64,000 nucleotides of DNA from positions 17,346 to 81,345 of the forward strand of contig DASYKE010000069.1 in the NCBI GenBank assembly GCA_035995725.1, read 5' to 3'. The notes beneath the pieces were generated by a model. That model ran no database searches. It was not told where the DNA came from and worked only from the letters and a program-made list of their open reading frames with translations. The translations under genes and the position numbers were made by a program. The stretch is from JAQGLW01 sp035995725 (GTDB lineage: Bacteria > Pseudomonadota > Gammaproteobacteria > Burkholderiales > Burkholderiaceae_D). This document shows, piece by piece, positions 35,244 to 43,660 of the stretch. Every line of letters begins with the position of its first letter. Position 1 is the first letter of the stretch.

Positions 35244-35804
35244 ATGAGCGCACCGGACGGCAAAATCGGCCGGGAAGTCCTGCCGGCGGCGCCGGTATAT
35301 TGGAGGCAGGCAGTATCCAGCGAGCGCTTGGCGCATTTGATCAAGATTGCGTACAGAGGCTTTTCGCGCGGGTTGCAAATGAGGCTGCGCAAACACTCGG
35401 TGCTGTACGGACACTGGACGCTGTTGCGCATTCTTTGGCAAACCGACGGAATTACGCAGCGGCAACTCAGCGAACAGGCCGGTGTGATGGAACCCACGAC
35501 CTTCGCCGCGCTGCAAACGATGGAGAAACTGGGCTACATCACACGCCAGAAAATGGGCAAGCAGGTGCGGATATTCGTGACGCCGAAAGGCGCCGCGCTG
35601 AAGAACGTCATCGTTCCGGCCGCCGAGGAGGTCAATCATATTGCGCTGTCCGGCATTCCGCCGGACGATCTCGCAGCGACACGCCGCACATTGCTGGCCA
35701 TGATCGGAAACCTTTCCGCCGACGAACTGGCATGGCTCGAAAAGGAATTCAGCGCGTCTTCCATGCAGGACGATGAAGCGGCTGCCAGCAACGACCCGAT
35801 ATGA
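35244..35804 (+). CDS. MarR family transcriptional regulator
   Basis: 186-residue winged-helix regulator. The DNA-binding part runs through SVLYGHWTLLRILWQTDGITQRQLSEQAGVMEPTTFAALQTMEKLGYI, followed by the wing RQKMGKQVRIFVTPKG. It is divergent from the Rieske oxygenase and its stop overlaps the next start (ATGA), so it is cotranscribed with the dehydrogenase and reductase. MarR proteins of aromatic clusters usually repress and release DNA on binding the aromatic ligand; here that is inferred from the paired operators. Confidence 0.9.
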   Translation: MSAPDGKIGREVLPAAPVYWRQAVSSERLAHLIKIAYRGFSRGLQMRLRKHSVLYGHWTLLRILWQTDGITQRQLSEQAGVMEPTTFAALQTMEKLGYITRQKMGKQVRIFVTPKGAALKNVIVPAAEEVNHIALSGIPPDDLAATRRTLLAMIGNLSADELAWLEKEFSASSMQDDEAAASNDPI

Positions 35805-36994
35805 TCAATCGCTCAAGCGCTTCGGCATCGGCCGTGGTCCGGATCGGCATCGTCGGGCTGGGCGCTGCGGGACGCGCCTTCATTCCGGCCATTCTGGCGC
35901 ATCCGGGGCTCAAGCTGGCGGCGGTTGCCGAACCGGTGGCCGAGGTGCGCGCCAGTGTCGCCGGTGAACTCGGTGTCACCGGCTACGACAGCGTGCAGGC
36001 CATGCTCGGGCATTCGGGGCTGGACGCCGTCTATGTCGCATCGCCGACGGATTTGCATCCCGAGCATGTCGCGCTGGCATGCGCCGCAAAAAAGCACGTG
36101 CTGGTGGAAAAGCCGATGGCGGTGCAGCTCGAGCAGGCGAGGGCGATGATCGCGGCAGCCGAGCGGGCTGGGGTGGTGCTTGTCGTCGGCCATTCGCACA
36201 GTTATGACCTTCCTATACAGCGGATGCGCGAAATCATCGCGGGCGGCACCATGGGCCATGTACGCATGGTCAATACCTGGTGTTACACCGACTGGATCTA
36301 CCGTCCGCGCCGTGCCGATGAGCTCGATACCAGCCAGGGCGGCGGCGTGACGTATCGTCAGGGCTCGCACCAGTTCGACATCCTCAGGTTGCTGTGCGGC
36401 GGCATGGTGCGCAGTGTCAGGGCGAGAACTTTCAATTGGGATCCGGATCGGCGCGCGATCGGCGCTCATGTCGTTTTTCTCGACTTCGCGGATGGCGCGG
36501 CGGCAACTGCCGTTTATAACGGATATGGCCGTTTTTCCAGCATGGACTTGGGTTTCAATGTGTCGGAATGGGGCTTTATGCAGCCGCCGGAAAGCAGAGC
36601 GCCGGTTCACCGTCCGTCGTCCGCTGTTACGCCCGAGGATGAACTCCGCGCCAAGCAGGCCCGCGCCAAGAATGCGATCCCGGGAAGCGCGCCTTATCAG
36701 CCATTCTTCGGACTGACGCTGGTGAGCTGCGAACGCGGAGACATACGGCAATCGCCGCGCGGTTTGTACCTCTATTCGGACCAGGGACAGACTGAAATCG
36801 AATTGCCGCCGGACCGCTCGCCGCGGGATCTCGTCATTGCCGAATTCTACGACGCCATTACGGGCAAGGCATCTGCATTGCACGACGGCAGATGGGGGCT
36901 TGCCAATCTCGAAGTCTGCAACGCCGCGATCGCGTCATCCATCAGCGGCCAGGACGTCGTGCTGAACGAGCAAGTTCCGGTTCCGGTGCAGTAA
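35801..36994 (+). CDS. Gfo/Idh/MocA family oxidoreductase, candidate cis-dihydrodiol dehydrogenase
   Basis: 397-residue NAD(P)-dependent dehydrogenase. It has the Rossmann start RIGIVGLGAAGRAFIPAI, the AVYVASPTDLHPEHV and VLVEKPMAV blocks (conserved EKP), and QGSHQFDILRLL in the substrate domain. The family includes the phthalate 4,5-dihydrodiol dehydrogenase (Pht4/OphB type), and the neighbours are a Rieske oxygenase and a matching reductase, so re-aromatisation of a cis-dihydrodiol is the most economical role. A sugar dehydrogenase function is not excluded. Its ATG overlaps the marR stop. Confidence 0.88.
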   Translation: MINRSSASASAVVRIGIVGLGAAGRAFIPAILAHPGLKLAAVAEPVAEVRASVAGELGVTGYDSVQAMLGHSGLDAVYVASPTDLHPEHVALACAAKKHVLVEKPMAVQLEQARAMIAAAERAGVVLVVGHSHSYDLPIQRMREIIAGGTMGHVRMVNTWCYTDWIYRPRRADELDTSQGGGVTYRQGSHQFDILRLLCGGMVRSVRARTFNWDPDRRAIGAHVVFLDFADGAAATAVYNGYGRFSSMDLGFNVSEWGFMQPPESRAPVHRPSSAVTPEDELRAKQARAKNAIPGSAPYQPFFGLTLVSCERGDIRQSPRGLYLYSDQGQTEIELPPDRSPRDLVIAEFYDAITGKASALHDGRWGLANLEVCNAAIASSISGQDVVLNEQVPVPVQ

Positions 36995-37050
36995 CGAAGC
37001 TTGAGGACGATATTATAAAGATGGCACGGGAAGTTTTACTGGAGGAAGGA

Positions 37051-38037
37051 ATGACCACAGGCATTGAGATGAGCGAGCCGGGCAAAGAGCAGATGATTTC
37101 GCTGGAAGTTCGTCGAAAGACCGAAATCGCGCAGCAGATATTTCTGTTTGAACTGATGCGGGCGGACCATCAGGAGCTGCCATCGTTTACCGCCGGGTCC
37201 CATCTGCTGGTCCAGACTCCCGGCGGACTGTTGCGCCGCTATTCGCTGTGCAATGCCCCTTCCGAACGAGACCGCTACATGATTGCCGTGAAGCGGGATG
37301 CGGAGGGTGGCGGCGGCTCGATCAGCATGGTGGATCAGGTAGCCGTCGGCGACCTGTTGCGCGTCTCGCCGCCGCTGAATTATTTTCCTCTGTCCGCCGA
37401 AGCCACGAGTTATCTGTTGATCGCGGGAGGCATCGGCATCACGCCGGTTCTGTCGATGATGCATGAGCTCATCGCGAAAAAAGCCGATTTCAAGCTGGTT
37501 TACTGTACGCGGTCCCCGGAAACCACCGCGTTCCTCGACGAATTGTCCGCGCCGGAACTGGCTGGGCAGATTCTGGTTCACCACGATCATGGCGACCGGG
37601 AGCGTTCCCTCGCGATCGCGCCGCTGGTGGCGCAGCGGGCCGGCGGCGCGCACGTCTATTGCTGCGGCCCTCGTCCGTTGATGCAGGCGGTACGCGATGC
37701 GACCAGGCACTGGCCGTTCTCTGCAGTGCATTTCGAGGATTTCGGCACCAGCGCGCAGCCGCAGCAGGACGGAGAAAAGCCTTTCACTGTCCGGCTCGCC
37801 CGCAGCGGGGTGACCGTCGAGGTGGCTCCAGGGGTAAGCATTCTCGAAGCTTTGCGCCGCCGTGACATCGCCGTCCCGAGCTCATGCGAAAGCGGCACTT
37901 GCGGTTCCTGCCGGACCGGGCTGCTTGCCGGCGTGGCAAATCATTGCGACTTCGTTCTGGACGACGATGAACAGGATCAGGCCATCATGATCTGCGTGTC
38001 GCGTGCACGGTCCGAAGAACTCGTGCTGGATCTGTGA
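37051..38037 (+). CDS. PDR/VanB-type oxygenase reductase (FMN, NAD, C-terminal 2Fe-2S)
   Basis: 328-residue electron-transfer protein in the order flavin domain (RRYSLCNAP), NAD domain (LLIAGGIGITPVLSMMHEL and the YCCGPRPLM segment) and a plant-type ferredoxin domain at the C-terminus (CESGTCGSC, and the fourth Cys in MICVS). This is the phthalate dioxygenase reductase/VanB layout, which serves two-component Rieske oxygenases such as the one at 33604. I chose the ATG at 37051 directly after GGAGGAAGGA. It ends the marR-dehydrogenase-reductase operon, 56 bases after the dehydrogenase. Confidence 0.92.
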   Translation: MTTGIEMSEPGKEQMISLEVRRKTEIAQQIFLFELMRADHQELPSFTAGSHLLVQTPGGLLRRYSLCNAPSERDRYMIAVKRDAEGGGGSISMVDQVAVGDLLRVSPPLNYFPLSAEATSYLLIAGGIGITPVLSMMHELIAKKADFKLVYCTRSPETTAFLDELSAPELAGQILVHHDHGDRERSLAIAPLVAQRAGGAHVYCCGPRPLMQAVRDATRHWPFSAVHFEDFGTSAQPQQDGEKPFTVRLARSGVTVEVAPGVSILEALRRRDIAVPSSCESGTCGSCRTGLLAGVANHCDFVLDDDEQDQAIMICVSRARSEELVLDL

Positions 38038-38129
38038 CCCGGGCGCAAAAGCCTATTTCAGCAGGAAAATTTCAGCAAGAAACAGTCCCGCGATATCGCG
38101 CTCCGGCCATTCGCAAAAGAAACATGCGC

Positions 38130-39683
38130 CTAGTGCGCGCCTCCCGCATCCGCCGGCGCGCCGGATCTGCTCGGCTTGGTCAGCCAGACCAGCCCGATCA
38201 GCGCCAGGAACAGCACTGCCGATATCCAGAAAATGTCGGCGACCGCCATCGTGCTGGCTTGCACGCTCAAGGTTCGCTCGATCACCGCCCATGCGCCGGA
38301 TTCGGGCAGACCCTGGGCAGTAAGTGCCTGCATCGTCTGTACGAAAGCCGGGTTTTGCGGGTTGGTATGCTCGGCCAGTTGCGCATGATGCAGCGCAGTG
38401 CGGCTATCCCACAAGGTCGAGGTGATCGACGTGCCCATTCCGCCGAACATGATGCGCACGAAATTGGACAGCCCCGCCGCCGCCGGTATTTTCTGGGGAG
38501 GCTGGCCGGAGAGAATGATCGACGTCAGCGGAACGAAGAACATCGCCATCGCTGCGCCCTGGATGACCGTGGGGATTATCAACGTGATTGCATCGACCTC
38601 CGGCGTGAATTGCGCCCGCATGTAAAATACCAGTGCAAATATGGTGAACGCACCGGTGGCAAGAATGCGCGGGTCCTTTTTTTGTACCAGTTTGCCGACT
38701 ATCGGCGACAGGATGATGGCGAAGATTCCGACCGGCGCCATGATCTTGCCGGCTTCGGTGGCGTTATAGCCGAGCTGGGTCTGCAGCCATAACGGCAGAA
38801 TAACCAGGCTGCCGAAAAACAGGCCGTATGCGACCGAAATGGCAATGACGCCGCTGCTGAAATTTCGGCCCTTGAAAAGGGACAGATCGACCACCGGGTG
38901 GTCGTCGCCCGATTCCCAGACGATGAAGTAGATGAAGCTGACCACAGCGATCGACGCCAGTATGACGATTTCGCCGGAGCTGAACCAGTCCAGTTCCTTG
39001 CCTTTGTCCAGCATCAATTGCAGGGAGCCGACCCAAAGGACCAGCAGGACCAGTCCGACTTTATCGATCGGCAGACGCACGATAGCCGACTCGCGCTCGC
39101 GGTAGATCGACCAGGTGGCCCAAGCGGCAAACAGCCCGATCGGGATATTGATATAAAAAATCCATGGCCACGTGTAATTGTCGGAGATCCAGCCGCCCAG
39201 CAACGGTCCCATGATCGGCGCAACCAGCACCGTCATTCCCCAGAATGCGAGCGCCATGCCGCTTTTGGCAGGCGGATAACTCGATAGCAAAAGCGCCTGC
39301 GAAAGCGGGATCATCGGTCCGGCGACTGCGCCTTGCAGGATGCGCGCGGCGATCAGTATTTCGATACTCGGCGCGATGCCGCATAGAAATGACGCCATCA
39401 CGAACAGCAGGATGGATGCGACGAACAGGCGCACCTGGCCGAAGCGCATAGTCAGCCAGCCGGTCAATGGCACCGAGATCGCGTTGGCCACGGCAAACGA
39501 CGTAATCACCCACGTTCCCTGCTGCGGCGATACGCCCATGTCGCCGGAGATCGCCGGGATCGACACATTGGCAATCGACGAGTCGAGCACGTTCATGAAT
39601 ACGGCGAGCGACAAGGCCAGCGTGCCGAGCACCAGTGGCGTGCCTTTGAGCGGCGGCAAGGCCGGTTGGGGACGAGCGCTCAT
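38130..39683 (-). CDS. emrB: EmrB/QacA-type MFS drug transporter (DHA2, 14 helices)
   Basis: 517-residue inner-membrane proton-driven multidrug exporter. DHA2 motifs seen: VFMNVLDSSIANVSIPAISGDMG (motif D1), WVITSFAVANAISVPLTGWL, and ARILQGAVAGPMIPLSQALL (motif C region). About fourteen hydrophobic segments are present. It is the last gene of a marR-OMF-emrA-emrB operon and forms a tripartite pump with the two proteins encoded upstream. Substrates are unknown. It is convergent with the reductase gene of the aromatic cluster. Confidence 0.92.
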   Translation of the reverse strand: MSARPQPALPPLKGTPLVLGTLALSLAVFMNVLDSSIANVSIPAISGDMGVSPQQGTWVITSFAVANAISVPLTGWLTMRFGQVRLFVASILLFVMASFLCGIAPSIEILIAARILQGAVAGPMIPLSQALLLSSYPPAKSGMALAFWGMTVLVAPIMGPLLGGWISDNYTWPWIFYINIPIGLFAAWATWSIYRERESAIVRLPIDKVGLVLLVLWVGSLQLMLDKGKELDWFSSGEIVILASIAVVSFIYFIVWESGDDHPVVDLSLFKGRNFSSGVIAISVAYGLFFGSLVILPLWLQTQLGYNATEAGKIMAPVGIFAIILSPIVGKLVQKKDPRILATGAFTIFALVFYMRAQFTPEVDAITLIIPTVIQGAAMAMFFVPLTSIILSGQPPQKIPAAAGLSNFVRIMFGGMGTSITSTLWDSRTALHHAQLAEHTNPQNPAFVQTMQALTAQGLPESGAWAVIERTLSVQASTMAVADIFWISAVLFLALIGLVWLTKPSRSGAPADAGGAH

Positions 39684-39751
39684 GGACAGTTTCCAGTCTG
39701 GTGATTTACAAAAATTTGGACAAGAGATAGAAGCATCGAATGCATTGCGTC

Positions 39752-40948
39752 TTATTGCCTGGCCGGCGCGGAGCCATTCCCGCTATTGTCGGCAATGATG
39801 CGCGCGACAAGCGCATCGGCTTCCTTTCCCTCGGCATCGAATACCGTGGTCTTGTAAGCCGGCTCCGTGCGCGCCACCGCAGCAGTGGTCAGCGATGTCC
39901 CCTCGGCACGCGCGATATCGACCTTGACCTGCATCGACAAACCGATGCGCAGGGGCTGTGCCGCCAGTTCCTTGGGATCGAGTGCAATGCGCACCGGCAG
40001 GCGCTGCACCACCTTGATCCAGTTGCCGGTGGCATTTTGCGCCGGCAATAGCGCGAACGCGGCACCGGTGCCGGGAGCCAGTCCGGCTACCTTGCCGTGA
40101 TACACAGTATCGGACCCATACAAGTCGGAATGCAAAATCACCGGCTGGTCGATACGCATCCGCGCAACCTGCACTTCCTTGAAGTTGGCATCGACCCATA
40201 ACACGTTGAGCGGTACGATCGACAGTAGCGGCATCCCGGGTCCCACCCGCTGCCCGACTTGCACCGAGCGCTTGGCGACATATCCGGTGATCGGCGCAGG
40301 CAGCGAGGTGCGGACATACGTCAGATAAGCGGCTTTCAGCTGCGCGGCCGCACGCTGGACATTCGGATGCTGGGCCACTGAAGTGCGGTCGGTCAATACC
40401 TGGTTGGATGCCAATTGTTCGCGGGTTGCCAGCAGCGCCGATTCCGCAGTCTGCAACGCAGTGCGCGCGTGCTCGATTTCTTCCCTGGACACGGCGCCGG
40501 TGCCCGCCAGTTCCTGCCGGCGCGCCAGATCGGCACGTGCGCGCGCCACATCGGCAATGCGTGCCGCGACGTTGGCATTCAGCGCGCCGTTGTTGACATA
40601 CAGCGTGCGCACTTCGCGTACCGTTTGCGCCAGTTGCGCCTTGGCCTGTTCCAGCGCGATTTTCGCATCGCTGCGGTCGAGTTCGATGATCGGCTTGCCG
40701 GCTTGCGCCAGTTCGGTTTCATCGGCATAGATCGCCACTACGGTTCCTCCCACTTGCGGCGTGACCTGCACCACGTTGCCAGCGACATAGGCATCGTCGG
40801 TACTTTCATAGTGGCGCGCGAAAATCGCCCACCAGATGCCGTATGCGATCAGCGCGAGGACCAGTACGATGGTGACCAGGATCATCATGCGGCGGCGCTT
40901 GCCATTGGCCTTGGGAACAGCTTGAGTAGTTGAATCAGGTGTATTCAT
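39752..40948 (-). CDS. emrA: HlyD/EmrA-type membrane fusion protein
   Basis: 398-residue periplasmic adaptor with one N-terminal transmembrane helix (MILVTIVLVLALIAYGIWWAIF), a biotin/lipoyl-like barrel (YVAGNVVQVTPQVGGTVVAI), a long coiled-coil hairpin (about 90-200, Ala/Arg/Glu-rich) and beta-barrel domains. It links the EmrB exporter to the outer-membrane channel. Its ATG overlaps the stop of the outer-membrane gene (ATGA) and emrB follows after 68 bases. Confidence 0.92.
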   Translation of the reverse strand: MNTPDSTTQAVPKANGKRRRMMILVTIVLVLALIAYGIWWAIFARHYESTDDAYVAGNVVQVTPQVGGTVVAIYADETELAQAGKPIIELDRSDAKIALEQAKAQLAQTVREVRTLYVNNGALNANVAARIADVARARADLARRQELAGTGAVSREEIEHARTALQTAESALLATREQLASNQVLTDRTSVAQHPNVQRAAAQLKAAYLTYVRTSLPAPITGYVAKRSVQVGQRVGPGMPLLSIVPLNVLWVDANFKEVQVARMRIDQPVILHSDLYGSDTVYHGKVAGLAPGTGAAFALLPAQNATGNWIKVVQRLPVRIALDPKELAAQPLRIGLSMQVKVDIARAEGTSLTTAAVARTEPAYKTTVFDAEGKEADALVARIIADNSGNGSAPARQ

Positions 40949-42477
40949 GATGCGGACGGGGCAGGAGTGGGACGATTCGATCGGGTGGAATTGCTGGTGG
41001 CGCCGGCAGTTGGTTCGAGGCCTTGTGCAGCGGCATCGAAGCCGCCGCCCAATGCCTTGATCAGGCCGATGCGCAAATCAATGCGCCGCGCCCGGGAGTC
41101 CAGTTCGGCTTTGCGCTGCATGAGCCAGGCCATTTCGGTCGCCAGCGCGGGCAGCATGTTGGTGGTGCCGACCCGTTCGCGTTGCTGCGCAAGCTCGAGG
41201 CCGTTCGCCGCCGCTTGCGTGGCGGCGTGCAGATGCTCATTCTGGATTTCGGCGGCACGCATTGACTGCACCTGATCCGCCACTTCATGCAATGCATCGG
41301 CCAGGGTCTGGTTATAGGTTGCGACGGCGGCATCGTAAGCGGCGACCCGGCCTTTCAACTGTGCACGCAAATTGCCCGTCTCAAATACCGGCACGCTGAT
41401 TGCCGGACCGATGCCGGCGATTCGGCTGCCGGTCTGCAACAGATTCGACAGTCCCAAGCTGGAAAAGCCGGCAAACGCGAGGAGATTGACGTTCGGATAA
41501 AACTGCGTCCTGGCGGTATCGACGTCCCCTTGCGCAGCTTCCACCCGCCAGCGTGCGGCAACGATATCGGGGCGCCGCCCCAGCAAGGTCAGCGGCAGTT
41601 CATCCGGCAGCGCGATGACGGCTTCCTGCGGCAGCTCGGGCCGGGCAATGCGTTGTCCGCGATCGGGGCCTTGCCCCATCAATGCGGCAATCTGGTTGCG
41701 CGTCAGCGCGATCGCTTCCTGCCATTGCGATTCTTCGGCACGCAAGCCGGCCAGTTGCTGCAGCGTCTGCTGGTGTTCGTTTTGGGTATCTAGGCCGGCG
41801 GCAAATCGCAGCTGGGTCAGATGGTCGATCTTTTGCCGCACGATCAATTGTTGTTGGGCCAGATCCAGCTGTGCATATTGGCGTGCCAACTGGATCCAGG
41901 CGCGCGCGATGGAAGTCGTCAGCACCAGGCGCGACGTATATTGTTCCGCCTCGGCGGCCTTGCCCTGCGACAGTGCGGCACGCAGTTCCGCCGCATGCCT
42001 GCCCCAAAAGTCGAAGTCGTAGAAAAAATTTAGCGTCAGCTGGTTGTCGGACTTGTATGCCCCGGCCAGTGGCGGCGGAAATATTCCATTTTCGGAAAAA
42101 CGCTGGTAGGTGCTCTTGAAATTCGCTTCGGCGCTGGGCTGGGCTGCGGCGCCCGCCGCTTCCGCCACGGCCCTTGCTGCGGCGACGCGGGCGGCCGCGA
42201 CCTGCAATCCGGGATTGCCCGCCAGCGCTTCGTCGATCAGTGTTTGCAGCGGTGCGCCGCCGATACTTCCGGCCCATGACAGGCCCGGCCATTGCCCGCC
42301 TTGCGCGGGAAGCGAATCGCTTGCCGCATAATCAGCCGGCGTGCGGGCATGGGCGGCACTGTCGATGTCTTTGAAACTGGCGCAGGACGCCAGTAGCAGC
42401 GCAGTGGCGCTCGCAGCGAGGAACCGTTTGGATACAGTCGGCGCGGGCGCCATCAGTCGTGGAGCAGGAAATTTCAT
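40945..42477 (-). CDS. NodT-family outer-membrane efflux lipoprotein
   Basis: 510-residue TolC/OprM-like channel. The signal sequence ends in a lipobox (LLASCAS), giving a lipid-anchored outer-membrane protein. Two outer-membrane efflux domains with long Ala/Gln-rich helices are visible, and the RRPDIVAARWRVEAAQGDVDTART segment is typical of the family. It supplies the outer channel for EmrAB. Its stop overlaps the emrA start by four bases. Confidence 0.92.
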   Translation of the reverse strand: MKFPAPRLMAPAPTVSKRFLAASATALLLASCASFKDIDSAAHARTPADYAASDSLPAQGGQWPGLSWAGSIGGAPLQTLIDEALAGNPGLQVAAARVAAARAVAEAAGAAAQPSAEANFKSTYQRFSENGIFPPPLAGAYKSDNQLTLNFFYDFDFWGRHAAELRAALSQGKAAEAEQYTSRLVLTTSIARAWIQLARQYAQLDLAQQQLIVRQKIDHLTQLRFAAGLDTQNEHQQTLQQLAGLRAEESQWQEAIALTRNQIAALMGQGPDRGQRIARPELPQEAVIALPDELPLTLLGRRPDIVAARWRVEAAQGDVDTARTQFYPNVNLLAFAGFSSLGLSNLLQTGSRIAGIGPAISVPVFETGNLRAQLKGRVAAYDAAVATYNQTLADALHEVADQVQSMRAAEIQNEHLHAATQAAANGLELAQQRERVGTTNMLPALATEMAWLMQRKAELDSRARRIDLRIGLIKALGGGFDAAAQGLEPTAGATSNSTRSNRPTPAPSAS

Positions 42478-42528
42478 AAGGCGTGAATGATCGTTTCAGC
42501 GGTTTTCGTACCAGGGTAAATACGCTGT

Positions 42529-43032
42529 TTAAAGTGGTTTACCGATGGTTTCGGCATCATCGACAGTGGCTTGATTGGCAAGAAGCTTGCGCAACAAACT
42601 TCTTAATAAATCCAGCTCTTCCGTGCTGAATCCGACAAAATTGCGATTGAGCACAGCCACATAAATCGAAGGAAGTCGCTGCGCCAGCCCTTCGCCATCC
42701 GATGTCAGGCACAAATTGATGACGCGCCGGTCATCGCCTCTTCGCACACGCAAAATCAATCCGCGTTTTTCCAGGCGGTCGATCATCCGTGTCATGGAAG
42801 CCGAGTCGATATACAGTTCGCGCGCCAAGTCGGCCGCGGTCGAATACTTGCCGGTCGATAACATCAACACAATGCTGCCTTGCGCATGGGTAATGCCGTA
42901 TTCGACAAGGGCCACATCCAGCGATTTGGCCAGCATGGTCTTGGCACGGCTAAGCAAATAGCCAACGCTATCCTCAACCTTGTAGTGTTCAAGTGAAAAC
43001 GTTTCTTTCGATGTAATCATAATGGCAGCCAT
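42529..43032 (-). CDS. MarR family regulator of the efflux operon
   Basis: 167-residue winged-helix protein. DNA-binding portion: ITHAQGSIVLMLSTGKYSTAADLARELYIDSASMTRMIDRLEKRGLI, then the wing RVRRGDDRRVINLCLTSDG. It is first in the emr-like operon and resembles EmrR/MprA in position, so drug-released repression is inferred. Two ATGs are possible, 43032 and 43020; neither has a clear ribosome-binding site, and the position of the palindrome at 43042 gives no preference. Confidence 0.88.
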   Translation of the reverse strand: MAAIMITSKETFSLEHYKVEDSVGYLLSRAKTMLAKSLDVALVEYGITHAQGSIVLMLSTGKYSTAADLARELYIDSASMTRMIDRLEKRGLILRVRRGDDRRVINLCLTSDGEGLAQRLPSIYVAVLNRNFVGFSTEELDLLRSLLRKLLANQATVDDAETIGKPL

Positions 43033-43038
43033 GGCAAT

Positions 43039-43054
43039 AATTGCCTAGGCAGTT
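43039..43054. promoter_or_regulatory. Candidate operator of the efflux marR
   Basis: AATTGCCTAGGCAGTT is palindromic at 14 of 16 positions, with a perfect ten-base core TGCCTAGGCA (43042-43051). It lies just upstream of the marR start, the expected place for autoregulation. Confidence 0.6.
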
Positions 43055-43187
43055 ATTTTAACGTACATCAATCTTTTGTGCAGATGTTGCAATGTTCATG
43101 GAAAAAGCCGGCTGATCGTGGATGTATCAGAATGAATGGCGGGCCAACCTGCCGCTCCGAGCCGAGCGAAGACCGCTTCGTGCAGCG

Positions 43188-43291
43188 CTATAGTGGTATT
43201 GACTGCGACAGAAAAATTAAGATCGCAAGCGGTGCCGAAGCGGTCACGAAGATAAGAAAAATAAATGCTATCGATTTTTTAACTGCAGCAT
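43188..43291 (-). pseudogene. Possible small membrane-protein ORF with a frameshift
   Basis: A GGAGG site six bases before an ATG (43291) opens a frame that stops after seven codons. A -1 shift within the following run of six A's (43280-43275) would give about 34 residues that are almost entirely hydrophobic (AFIFLIFVTASAPLAIL). Could be a decayed or slippery small membrane protein, a sequencing error, or chance. Confidence 0.25.
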
Positions 43292-43660
43292 TGCGAACCT
43301 CCAGATGCACAACTATGCTTGGCGCATACGCAGATGCCGTGTTGCATAGTCGACATCGTCGTAGCGGAAAACGCAATATTTGCAGTTAAGCAAGGACTCA
43401 TAACGCCACTTTATTTCTACTTGGCAATACTGTATTCTGAAGTGTGGGGCATGGCGCGGTATGCGTCGAGTCGTATGGGACGAATAAGTACGAGATGGAA
43501 CTGAATAGCATGTCCTGATTCCTGGTTTCCCTGGCAGCGCATCGGGTCTACATCGTCCTCTGCCCATCCGTAAACTTGCGAAGCGCGGCACCAGCGTGTC
43601 GCAGGAAAAACGAATGAGTGGAAGGTCTTGCAGTCGTTCTATCGCTAAATAGGAAACCTC

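Larger units (their letters stand above)
43033..43660. other. Long intergenic region upstream of the FIST gene
   Basis: Apart from the palindrome at 43039-43054 and a possible tiny membrane ORF at 43188-43291 (minus), I see no genes. Several short frames overlap with no protein-like signal. No tRNA or clear terminator was seen. Confidence 0.5.
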
